A stretch of 64,000 nt of DNA from Cenococcum geophilum 1.58 (taxonomy: Eukaryota; Ascomycota; Dothideomycetes; Gloniales; Gloniaceae), in assembly GCA_001692895.1 (NCBI GenBank), contig KV748177.1:3758130-3822129 (forward strand), given 5' to 3'. The translations under genes and the position numbers were made by a program. Under the pieces are notes generated by a model, which was given only the letters and a program-made list of their open reading frames with translations, was not told the DNA's origin and made no database searches. Positions 55,176-64,000 of this stretch are shown in pieces (the stretch's first letter is position 1; the number at the start of each line of letters is the position of its first letter).

Positions 55176-56619
55176 ATGTGTGGACGATATGTATTGGCTT
55201 TAGTAAGTGCAACCTCGAATTCACGATTAAAGCTAATAGTACACCTAGAGACCCTCTGAAGTTCGTCGCCGGCTCGAGGAGGCTCGTATGCCCGCCGAGG
55301 AAGCTCCAGAGGATGATGAACTTCGGCAAAGCTACAATTTCGCCCCAGGTTACCACGGCCTAGTGTACAGAGCCGATGGGCCGGACTATGGTGGAGATGG
55401 GGATAATGGTGAGAAGGAGGGCGAGAATGCAGAGAGCGCCCAGGCAGATGGTGGGAAGGGGGCTCAAATCGCTCACGAGCAGGAGACACATGAGACAAGA
55501 TACAGGCTGCAGGCCATGAAATGGGGTAAGCATCTTTGCAAGAAGCTTGGTGGGTAATTTATTTACGCGTCGTGCGGTAGGCTTGATTCCATTTTGGACG
55601 AAACGCAACCCGGATTATGGTTCAATGCTTAAGACGATCAACTGTCGCGACGATTCTTTAATTGAGAATCGCGGCATGTGGGTAAGCATGAAAAAGAAGA
55701 AGCGATGTATTGTGGTAGCCCAAGGATTCTATGAATGGCTGAAGAAGAGTAACAGCAAGGAGAAGATCCCACACTTCGTCAAGCGGAAAGACGGCCAGTT
55801 GATGTGCTTTGCGGGATTGTGGGATTGTGTTAAGTTTGAGGGTGGGTCATATTATGTCTCTGGCAAGTACAGACTACTAAGAATGTTCCAGATACACAGG
55901 AGAAGCTTTACACATATACCATCATCACCACTAACTCGAATAAGCAGCTAAACTTTCTGCACGACCGTATGCCCGTGATACTTAACAACGGCTCTGACGC
56001 AATAAAGACCTGGCTGGACCCGAAACGCACAGAATGGAGCAAGGAACTCCAGTCACTACTGAAACCGTACGATGGTGAGCTGGAGTGCTTTCCTGTCAGC
56101 AAGGAGGTCGGAAAGGTCGGAAATAATTCACCGTCATTTGTGGTGCCAGTCAATAGTACCGAAAATAAGAGTAATATTGCAAACTTTTTCGGAAACCAGA
56201 GGAAGGCTGCCGAGGGCAAGGCAGAGGAAAAACAGGCCGGCAAAATGGAGGATGATTTGAAGATCAAGGGAGTCAAGGTTGAATACGATAAGGATGAGAC
56301 TCGTGATACTACGGACCAGCAGGAGGGTACCGAAGACAATGCTCCATTGCCTACTCCAACCAGGGCCGAAAGTCAAAAAGGCATCAAACGGGAGCGTAAT
56401 GAGGCCGACGATAATGGTGGCACGGCGGACGGTACTCCCCAACAGAAGCGGAGGATCTCCGCAGCGCCTGTCAACAATTCCAGCCAATCTCCGAAGAAGT
56501 TTTCTTCAAAGGCGACAAGGAAGACCAGGAGTTCCACGACCAATGGTACTGCAACGAAAAGCAGTCCCAACAAGGCGAGCGATGGGAGCCAGAAAATTAC
56601 GGCATTCTTCAGCAGGTGA
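55176..56619 (+). CDS. SRAP/HMCES-type abasic-site DNA-protein crosslinker
   Basis: Exons 55176-55202, 55249-55525, 55581-55841 and 55892-56619 (introns 46, 55 and 50 bp) give 430 residues. The protein begins MCGRYVLAL; Cys2, exposed after Met removal, is the residue that crosslinks to abasic sites in ssDNA. The conserved partners follow: SYNFAPGYH (Asn), GFYEWLK (Glu) and HDRMPVIL (His). KWGLIPFWTKR and FEDTQEKLYTYTIITTN arise only after splicing. The C-terminal 180 residues are disordered, with NLS-like KRER and KRRIS blocks and two FF-containing PIP-box-like motifs (SNIANFFGNQ and SQKITAFFSR at the very end). It is the orthologue of yeast YMR114C and human HMCES. Confidence 0.93.
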
Positions 56620-57757
56620 TGGGATATACATATCGACCAGACGTCTGGGTTCGGAGAGGGCGAGTGGGTAGGATCATGTGGCCGTGATTTGAGTGAGACC
56701 GCGCGTCGAATTCCGGGGCTCGGTACGGTTGTGTGTGTGGGCCAAGTGGTGTTTAACGGGGATGTACGGGTAGGTGGGAGTTCTGGCGTATGAGTGCAGC
56801 GTAATATGCACGAGAGTGACGGTGTTCCTGGCGGGACTGGGAAAGGAATGATTCGCGATGCGAGCGGTAAAAGGGCGTTTAAGTTGACTGGTGACTTGCT
56901 ATGGATGCAGGTCATAACCGTTTGGCAATTTCTCCGTAGTAGCAGGCGTATTTACTGGCCGGCAGTGCAGGCGTAAGCTGGGCTAAGCTGGGCGGGCTGG
57001 TTTCCGCTGACCTTTGCTGGCCCTCACTCTGCCGGCACAGGCCCGAAGGATCCCGGTTCGGACACGATATTGCTTGAAACGGGCGAGCATCATCCCCTGC
57101 AGGTGTCGCTTAAGATATAGCAGTGCACCCAGCGGTCTCAGCGGTCCCATTGTTCTCAGCGTTTTCAGTGTTCTCAGTGTTCTCGGTCTCATCGGTCTTA
57201 TCCCGCCCTCTGCTCCACAACCCGCGCCCCTGCTCTCGTGGCTCGCCACCCGAGTAGATGGGTTCACTACTCTCCGCGCACTATTGGCATCCTCAAGGGC
57301 TCCCACCCACCAACCTAGGCATTCTCTTCCTCTCCCCACCATTGTCCATAGCCCATGCCTGAGACTAACACGGCCTTGCATTCGCCGGCCTGCGTAAGTC
57401 GACCTTCGTTGTGTATGGATCAAGCCAGCCCTGCAGCCGCTGCCGCTGCGCGACTATGCCACCTTGATTGATTGCTCTACTTGGCTTCCTACATCCTACA
57501 CACCTCCATGATTTGTAAGTGTAACTACTACCCAACATCTGATAATGCGTATCCACCGTTTTTTACACCAACTTTACGCCTCCCATTTCATCGCGCTCTG
57601 AGTTGGCGTTTTTTGCCTCTCAAGATTTTTGACAATCTAGACCGTAATGCTTGGCCACTGAGGGAGAAAATACACTTCAAATTTCGCTAGTTTCTTGCGT
57701 GTGCACATGTCTGACAATCCGTCCTTCTTTCTAGCTGCTCAATCTCAATAAAAAGCC
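56620..57757. other. Intergenic, with a short GTTCTCAGT-type repeat tract
   Basis: About 57135-57205 consists of imperfect 9-10-bp units (GTTCTCAGT, GTTTTCAGT, CTCATCGGT). No gene is supported. The right end is the leader of the three-domain fusion gene. Confidence 0.45.
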
Positions 57758-60700
57758 ATGACATCTTTTCTAGATCTTCTCAAGGAGAAGCAACCGCAGT
57801 TTCAGACCCACCAGGCTTTACTTGTTCTTGGATTGCAGAATGACTTTCTCCGGCCCGACGGCAAGCTTCCGGTCGAGACACCGTTCGGCTTCATCGATCG
57901 AATCAAGGCTTTCGTCCCTAGATTTCGAGACAACGCTGGAGATGTCATCTGGGTCCGAACCGTTTTCGAAGAAGAATGGACGGTAAATGATCCTTCCGGC
58001 GATGGAGACACCGTCCTTTTGGAGCCAGTTGATGGGCTTGACAGCAGCACAGATGATAGTGGTGAAGAATTGGCAGTCAAAGACCTAATGCCCCGCGCAT
58101 CTTCATCAAGATCACAACGCCATAAACAACGTGCCCTGGAACTACTCAAGCGGGTCTCAACAAGGAAGCGCATCGTGGCCCGCGCAGCTTCGCCTTCTCC
58201 AGCCGAAGAAGATGAGTTGTTTCTGTCCAAGGCATCTAAAAAGGGGCCAAGCTGTTCACGAAACTCGTCAGGAGCCGAATTCGCCGAGGGCATCACATCA
58301 AGCATAGATACGTCTACGGATACTGTGGTTGTAACATCGCACTATTCTGCCTTTAATTCAACATCGCTCTTGGTAACACTACGGGCCAAGTTGGTTACTG
58401 AACTCTATATTTGCGGATGCATCACCAACATCTCCATTTTTGCCACTGCTCTGGATGCTGTGCGCCATGGCCTTACTATCAATCTCATCGAAGACTGCTT
58501 GGGTTATCGCAAACAAGTGCGTCACGAGGAAGCGCTAAAGAAGATGACTGAGCTCATGGGGGCTCACGTTTTCAGTAGCATAGACCTCGCAAATGACCTC
58601 TCGAAAACGCCGGAAACAACCGCAAATCCGTCTGAAGGTTCAAAGGATACCGATGATCTTAGCAATTTGGTTGACAAGTTGCGATTAGACGATGATCTGA
58701 AACCTAAAGAAGAAGAAATAATAAGACCCACAGTGGCTGAACCTCCGTCCATAGCCTTGAATGGTAGAATCAGGACATTTTCAGATGCAAGTGTAGCCGA
58801 GAGCAGCGAAGCGAGAGACCCAGCAAATACGAATCTCAGCGATGAGCAATTTGCAGAGAAACTCAGCCGGGGAGCGTCCGGATTACAGGACCCAGAACCG
58901 CAGCCCGCATTAACACGTCCTATCTCTAGAAAGTCGCAGCAAGCACCTGAAACCAAGCAGAATTTAGTCAAGTCAAAAATTCGCATGAGATCGAGAGGCG
59001 ACAAGGAAAAAAAAAGGGATGACAAGACTAAAGTGGAGTCAAGCAGGAAAGCTGAGTCAAGTCAGAAAGCGCCGATAGAGACATCGGAGAAGTCCGCCAA
59101 TCACTCTAAGGAGCCTGCTCAGCTGTACGAGCCACCTGCACGCCCGACCACAATTACGAAGGCCGGAAGCAGTGATAAACTAAAGGAAACCCCACCAAAG
59201 CGCGAGCAACGACTAAAGTCATCCATATCTCAGCCATCATTAAGTACAACAAGCTCGAGCTCGAAAGACAAAGATTCGAAGCTTCGACTCTCACTAGGCC
59301 GTCCAGTTAAGATTGACTCATCCACAATTTCAAAATCACAACCCGAGAAGGTATCCCCTGAGAACCCTAATCCTTCCAGTGCTCACCAAAAAATGGGGAA
59401 AAAGGCCCAATCGCTGGCAACGTTTCCAATAATGAGACCGGGTGATAGTATTGCCGAAGGGGACTCGCGGATTATTTATGATTTCTTCCCGCAGACTCTG
59501 TGCCATCCGAAGTCGTCCAAGAAGCCTCTAAAGGACATTATTTTCCATCAACTATATAATGAGGTACGATGGCAGAAGATGTACCATGTGCAGGGAGAAG
59601 TTCCGCGCCTTGTTTGCGTGCAAGGCGAATTTGGCCCCGACGGTTCTATGCCAGTGTATCGCCATCCATCTGACCAGTCACTGCCCCTCTTACATTTTTC
59701 TTCAACAGTGCAGTTGATTCGCGAACAAGTACAAAAGATCATAAAGCATCCTGTCAACCATGTTCTAATTCAGCTTTACCGATCTGGGCAGGACTATATT
59801 TCCGAACATTCGGATAAAACTTTGGATATCATTCGCGGTTCAAATATTATTAACGTCAGTTTTGGGGCTGAAAGAACCATGCGACTCCGAACCAAGAAGT
59901 CTGCCAAGTCTGAGCAAGCCTCTAATGAAGCTAGCCCCGGACGTAACACTCAGCGCGTCGCAATGCCGCACAATTCCATGTTTGTACTGGGAGAGGACTC
60001 AAACATGCGCTGGTTGCATGGCATTAATGCCGATAAACGTTTAGCGACAGAGCGATCAGAAGCAGAAAAGGCATTCTCTGGAATGCGTATATCTCTCACA
60101 TTTCGTAGTATTGGCACTTTCCTAGATAATGACTCTCGCCTCATCTGGGGTCAGGGCGCTACTTCCAAAGACCGAACCAACGCGAAAGACGTAATCAATG
60201 ATGATGAAGAAAAGACGGAGGAGATGATCCACGCATTTGGAAAAGAAAATCGCAGCACGGAATTTGACTGGACGGCGATATACGGCGCTGGTTTTGATGT
60301 TCTTCACTTTCGAGCACCACCATTAGATCATCCAATTCTGTTTGCCTCGAACGATACCATTGAGAATCGACAAGTTACCATCTGTTTGGCAGAACTAGGA
60401 CTTGCTCACATTGTTAGTGAACCTCCTGCGCTTGACAAGGAGTACGAACGTGACCGTAAAGTCTGCTATCGAGATGCCGACATCAACCATACCGAGGTTG
60501 TGTCAGCGGTCCCAATTCTGCTATATCTAGACAGGTACCATCATATAGACAGAGATGACCACGGTAAACAGGTCACTGTGTACGCTTATGAGGTGATTCA
60601 AATGGTGTTGGAGTTGCAAAAACAGTGGAAGAATCGAGATGTTTCGACTTCTCTCGAAGACTTTGTCAGCACATTAGAAACACTGGAGGAGAGACAGGGG

Positions 60701-60901
60701 CGCCACGGTGAAAAGTTTACCGCAGGGTCAAGGTTTTCCATCGCTGACTGCGCAATTTGGCCCGTATTGGATGAGATTATTGAGAACTGGGAGGAGTGGA
60801 CCCAGAAAGATTTCCCAGCCTTGACTGCATACTATCAGAGGTTGTGGAAATTACGGAAGTCAGTTGGGCGTCTGAGAAAAAAATTGCCAAAATTTGAATA
60901 A
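57758..60901 (+). CDS. Three-domain fusion: isochorismatase-like, AlkB-like dioxygenase, GST-like
   Basis: An intronless 1047-residue frame. Residues about 17-270 are an isochorismatase-like fold (ALLVLGLQNDF with Asp29; VVVTSHYSAF; YICGCITNISIFATALDA). Of the Asp-Lys-Cys triad only Asp is kept: the Lys position is Thr193 and the Cys position Ser226. A disordered Lys/Ser-rich linker spans about 275-550. Residues about 560-790 are an AlkB-type Fe(II)/2-oxoglutarate dioxygenase with the metal triad His684-x-Asp686 and His754 and the 2OG-binding Arg777-x5-Arg783. Residues about 840-1047 look GST-like (a thioredoxin-type start, then FTAGSRFSIADCAIWPVLDEI). The AlkB part could repair or demethylate nucleic acids; the outer domains look regulatory or structural. 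Substrate unknown. Confidence 0.92.
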   Translation: MTSFLDLLKEKQPQFQTHQALLVLGLQNDFLRPDGKLPVETPFGFIDRIKAFVPRFRDNAGDVIWVRTVFEEEWTVNDPSGDGDTVLLEPVDGLDSSTDDSGEELAVKDLMPRASSSRSQRHKQRALELLKRVSTRKRIVARAASPSPAEEDELFLSKASKKGPSCSRNSSGAEFAEGITSSIDTSTDTVVVTSHYSAFNSTSLLVTLRAKLVTELYICGCITNISIFATALDAVRHGLTINLIEDCLGYRKQVRHEEALKKMTELMGAHVFSSIDLANDLSKTPETTANPSEGSKDTDDLSNLVDKLRLDDDLKPKEEEIIRPTVAEPPSIALNGRIRTFSDASVAESSEARDPANTNLSDEQFAEKLSRGASGLQDPEPQPALTRPISRKSQQAPETKQNLVKSKIRMRSRGDKEKKRDDKTKVESSRKAESSQKAPIETSEKSANHSKEPAQLYEPPARPTTITKAGSSDKLKETPPKREQRLKSSISQPSLSTTSSSSKDKDSKLRLSLGRPVKIDSSTISKSQPEKVSPENPNPSSAHQKMGKKAQSLATFPIMRPGDSIAEGDSRIIYDFFPQTLCHPKSSKKPLKDIIFHQLYNEVRWQKMYHVQGEVPRLVCVQGEFGPDGSMPVYRHPSDQSLPLLHFSSTVQLIREQVQKIIKHPVNHVLIQLYRSGQDYISEHSDKTLDIIRGSNIINVSFGAERTMRLRTKKSAKSEQASNEASPGRNTQRVAMPHNSMFVLGEDSNMRWLHGINADKRLATERSEAEKAFSGMRISLTFRSIGTFLDNDSRLIWGQGATSKDRTNAKDVINDDEEKTEEMIHAFGKENRSTEFDWTAIYGAGFDVLHFRAPPLDHPILFASNDTIENRQVTICLAELGLAHIVSEPPALDKEYERDRKVCYRDADINHTEVVSAVPILLYLDRYHHIDRDDHGKQVTVYAYEVIQMVLELQKQWKNRDVSTSLEDFVSTLETLEERQGRHGEKFTAGSRFSIADCAIWPVLDEIIENWEEWTQKDFPALTAYYQRLWKLRKSVGRLRKKLPKFE

Positions 60902-62072
60902 ATGATTGATTAGTTAACCTTCACTTAGTATATGGTTGTTTGGTTATACTTCTGACGCTTAATAAGTACGGTTCTGGATGATTATGTGGTGTTCCAGTGG
61001 GCATCTTGTGGTGAGTTAGGAGGATTGGTGCATCTTGGATAGGACTTGACGGCAATTTCTGAGACGCTCTCTTGACCAGTATTATCGTAAATTCATAAGT
61101 TAACCAACGAATATACTGTCTTTCCCTTGGAGAATATTACATACAAACAGAAATTCTGAACGAATCGTCTGTTCCTATCATCATTGATTTTCGCCGAGGC
61201 ATGTGAGACGATCATCAAACCCCCACCTCACTAATACAGCTTATGTGCATGACCAGCTTCCACCCCACTCTGGCAAAAATTTATTTCGCTACGGTACGCC
61301 GGCTCGCCACCAACTGCACATAGTAATTGTAGCGAACGCCTATGGTTGCACGCGCGGGTTATTTTGGCTGCCCTGGAGAATTATTCTGATTGGCTAGAGG
61401 AATTGCCTGACATACGCTTCCTCTTCTCCCCCTTAACTACGCCTCCGTTATGGCCGCCAAAGCGCGAATGCAATGCTGTCTCTGCAGAGAAGTCGATGAA
61501 ATTTGGCAATATCATATAGGTGGAGACCTTACGATATTTAACAAAGATCACGGCACTGCAGAAGAAGGTCGCCGGAGCAAGGTTCTTGCAGCCAAGCATA
61601 CAGCTTCGCCACAATTACCACGTGCAATCAAGCGAGGTTGGATGCGCGTACCGAGTTTGATATTTCGCAGCGCTCGCTAAAGAGGGGGGAAGCAGGTCGT
61701 GCAATGCACTGTACAACGCTGTCTGTCTCCGCAGTGGCTGATGAAGTTTGGCAATATCGTACGGGTGGAAACCTCACGATATTTGACAAAGATTGCGACA
61801 TTATGGAGACCGATCGCGAACAGCTGAAGTTCTTGCAGCCAAGCATAGACGTTCGCTACGATTGCCATGTACAGCTAGTAGCAATCAGGTGAAGTTGAAT
61901 GTGTACCGAATTCGAAACCTCGGAAAGGGAGTGGAAGCTGGTCATGCACATAGCTGTAACCATAACAACTACACCAGAGAACTATCTACATTTTTATACT
62001 CTACTCATTTTCCTCAAGCGGTTGGATTTTGAAATAGTGTGTTATTCAGTTCAATAATCCAGCCGGAAAAGC
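60902..62072. other. Intergenic with a 720-bp TA-flanked element
   Basis: Everything recognisable is the inverted-repeat element at 61237-61956. Small open frames inside it are repeat-derived. The last 110 bases lead into the isomerase gene. Confidence 0.5.
61237..61956. mobile_element. Tc1/mariner-type non-autonomous element, 720 bp, TA target duplication
   Basis: The ends are CAGCT...AGCTG; the left end continues ATGTGCATGACCAGCTTCCA and the right end carries the reverse complement. TA lies immediately outside on both sides (61235-61236 and 61957-61958). Similarity between the ends extends discontinuously about 120 bp inward (TAGCGAACGYCTATG). The interior contains two diverged tandem copies of a roughly 235-bp unit (about 61465-61700 and 61700-61945), both with TTTGGCAATATC and ACGATATTT blocks. 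No transposase is present. Confidence 0.82.
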
Positions 62073-63320
62073 ATGGCACAAGAATACTCCTACGACTACT
62101 TCAACGTCACATTTCCGCAAGAATATGTCGCCCAGGTTGAGATAAACCGGCCGGAGAAGCTAAATGCTTTTATTGAAGTGTAAGCTAGGTTTTAGGACAA
62201 ACCGAGATCCTGCTGTCTTTTTTAATGAGCATGTCAACATGTTTTCTACTGTCGTTCAAACTTTATTTGATTTGACCGAACCGGTTTTTACGGTCAATGT
62301 CAATACTAGAATTTCTTTAGAACAATTCTGAATGTTTTCACCTTCATTATACCTTCAATATCCTGAATTCAGCTTTAGTGCCCTTTCTCAACTATCAAAG
62401 TAATCATTCCTACTGTCAATGACAACCTTACCCATTTCCCTTACAATTCTCTCACTATCTCTCTTTAATTCCTCCTTCCGTTCTGTATGATCCTACCTAG
62501 ATACCTACGCCACGTCTAATATCCCCCTAGAATGTGGCTCAACATATCGCAAATCTTCCAGTGCCTCTCCCACGACCCCAACGTCCGCGCCATCGTCCTA
62601 ACCAGCGCTGGCGACCGCGCCTTCACCGCGGGCCTCGACATCAAAGTAAACCCCCAACCCCTCTCTTCTCCTACTACCACCCACTAACGTACTGGTCTCC
62701 AGGCCGCCTCCTCCGGCGGCCTCATCGGCCGCACAGACGCCGACCCCGCCCGCACCGCCAACGCGCTGCGCCGGCACATCCTCGAGTTCCAAGCCTGCAT
62801 CAACGCCGTCGAGGCCTGCGAGAAGCCCGTCATCGCAGTCCTGCACGGCATCGCGTACGGGCTTGCCCTCGACCTCTCGCTCGCCTGCGACATCCGCGTC
62901 GCCGCCGCCTCCACCAGCTTCTCCGTCAAGGAGGTCGACATCGGGCTCGCGGCCGACATCGGCACGCTGTCGCGGCTGCCGCGCGCGGTTGGCAGCGCCA
63001 GCTGGGCGAAGGATGTGTGTTTGTCGGCGCGCGTGTTCGGTGCTGAGGAGGCGTTGAGGGTGGGGCTTGTGTCGGCGGTGTATGCGAATAAGGGGGAGAC
63101 ATTGGCGGCGGGGACAAAGTTGGCGGGGCTGATTGCGAGTAAGAGCCCTGTGGCAACGATGGGGACGAAGGAGATTTTGAACTACTCGAGGGATAGGCCG
63201 GTGGAGGATGGGTTGAGGTATACGGCGGTTTGGAATGCGGCGATGGTGCAGACGAAGGATGTGAAGGATGCTATGTTGAGTGGACTACAGAAGAGGAAGC
63301 TGACTTTTGAGAAGCTGTGA
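62073..63320 (+). CDS. Delta(3,5)-Delta(2,4)-dienoyl-CoA isomerase (enoyl-CoA hydratase/isomerase family)
   Basis: Exons 62073-62179, 62531-62645 and 62703-63320 give 279 residues. The first intron is long for this genome (351 bp); the second is 57 bp. Crotonase-fold landmarks are VEINRPEKLNAF, GDRAFTAGLDIKAASS and HGIAYGLALDLSLACDIRVAA. The isomerase-specific acidic residues lie in CDIR, VKEVDIGLAADIGTLSRLP, matching the Asp/Glu/Asp set of mammalian ECH1. These enzymes move double bonds during beta-oxidation of unsaturated fatty acids, in peroxisomes or mitochondria. The C-terminal tripeptide EKL is only a weak match to a peroxisomal targeting signal. Exon 3 is very GC-rich. Convergent with the RACK1 gene. 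Confidence 0.92.
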
Positions 63321-63600
63321 AGGAGATTATATGAAGATTTATCTTTGTATTGGCTTTGGATTTCAGGTGTAGTTGTATAATGATATATGGTAGCATCAAA
63401 ATAAGTATTGGAGATGGGCTTGGATTGGATTGAATGATTTTTCATTTGCTTTGAGCACCGCCGAAGTGCTATACCCGCAACATTGCTAGGCCACATGAAA
63501 ACCCGAACGGCTGCCTACCTATTCATTCCCCCCGTGGCACATAAGCAGATTTAGACCCCATCATTCCCTCGCCTTACCCATCCTCCTTTCATCAACCCAC

Positions 63601-64000
63601 CTACGCCCTCGCCATCACGCCCCAGCAGCGGATACGGCTATCAGTGTAGCCAGCGAACAGCGTCTGGCCATCAGCGCTCCAAGCCAAGCTAACACACTCC
63701 GGCTCCCGGCTCTTCTTGCCAACCTCCATATAATCGGGCTTCAGCTCATCGACCTTGCTCTTCTTCTCGAGATCGAAGATAATGATGCTGGAGGCGGTGG
63801 CGGCGCACAGCCAGTAGCGGTTAGGAGAGAAGACAAGGGCATGGATCTCGTCGCCAGCGGTGAGGGAGTACAGGTGCTTCGACTCGTTGAGGTCCCAAAG
63901 CATAGTGGTGCCGTCCTTGCCACCTGACGCGCAGAGGGAGCCATCAGGCGAGATAGTCACGGTGTTAATGTAGCCGGTGTGGCCGATGTGGTCGGTTTGG
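63601..64000 (-). CDS. RACK1/Gbeta-like WD40 ribosomal scaffold protein, 5' part outside window
   Basis: The minus-strand frame is open to the window end and ends at 63601. It encodes the last WD repeats: [20 protein letters not shown]...[22 protein letters not shown], then [30 protein letters not shown] and [32 protein letters not shown] at the stop. This is the characteristic C-terminus of RACK1 (fungal CpcB/Cpc-2, yeast Asc1), a seven-bladed WD40 protein on the 40S subunit that scaffolds signalling and affects general amino-acid control. No intron falls in the visible part. The remaining repeats should lie to the right of the window. Confidence 0.95.
   Translation of the reverse strand, partial: QTDHIGHTGYINTVTISPDGSLCASGGKDGTTMLWDLNESKHLYSLTAGDEIHALVFSPNRYWLCAATASSIIIFDLEKKSKVDELKPDYMEVGKKSREPECVSLAWSADGQTLFAGYTDSRIRCWGVMARA

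Noticed and set aside
55863..55891. 29-bp GC-AG intron in the SRAP gene
   Set aside because: It would restore frame but is shorter than any plausible fungal intron. The canonical 50-bp GT-AG intron 55842-55891 restores the same frame and matches the family better.
1..64000. CRISPR arrays, bacterial operons, rRNA genes or a secondary-metabolite cluster
   Set aside because: No spaced identical repeats with unique spacers, no rRNA-like sequence, and no PKS, NRPS or terpene-synthase signatures. Gene structure is eukaryotic throughout.

Overview
The window is nuclear DNA from a filamentous ascomycete (Pezizomycotina). The evidence is short GT-AG introns (about 46-126 bp) with CTAAC/CTGAC-like branch sites, a decayed HET-domain gene, repeats whose reading frames are broken by TAG/TAA codons in a TA-rich context (the signature of repeat-induced point mutation, RIP), and ascomycete-type orthologues. 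The class cannot be fixed from sequence alone; Leotiomycetes-like is a guess.

Layout. 1-6.6 kb is a transposon graveyard: a RIP-type Ty1/copia pol relic, a tandem array of a 1.14-kb LTR-type repeat, a solo LTR with a perfect 5-bp target duplication, and a 799-bp hAT-type MITE with perfect 18-bp terminal repeats and an 8-bp target duplication. 7.5-16 kb holds a glycine-rich-domain (DUF1399-type) protein, a C2H2 zinc-finger protein and a seven-exon HSP70-like ATPase. 16-23.5 kb is gene-poor, with a small putatively N-myristoylated protein and one unknown protein. 23.5-30.1 kb has a large disordered protein with four DF[IL]R motifs and a small Cys/His-rich protein. 33-42.8 kb is a conserved housekeeping block: glutamine synthetase, Mediator MED1, a small zinc-binding protein, a GFA-family protein, TFIIH subunit TFB5 and a single-pass membrane protein. 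43.5-47.6 kb is accessory again, with a HET-domain pseudogene and a hAT transposase relic. 47.6-64 kb holds an intronless MgtA-type P-type ATPase, a fungal protein of unknown function, a divergent pair (mitochondrial TPR protein and an SRAP/HMCES abasic-site protein), an isochorismatase-like/AlkB/GST-like fusion, a dienoyl-CoA isomerase and the 3' part of the RACK1 orthologue.

Functional themes. Nitrogen assimilation is represented by glutamine synthetase, with a tandem paired GATA-type upstream element. Transcription machinery is represented by MED1 and TFB5, and nucleic-acid damage handling by TFB5, SRAP and the AlkB domain. The genes are mostly independent and not a biosynthetic cluster. 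At least three further short inverted-repeat elements lie between genes, two of them with TA duplications typical of Tc1/mariner-type MITEs.

Exon boundaries were worked out by hand from splice signals and reading frame. They are precise predictions but not experimentally confirmed.
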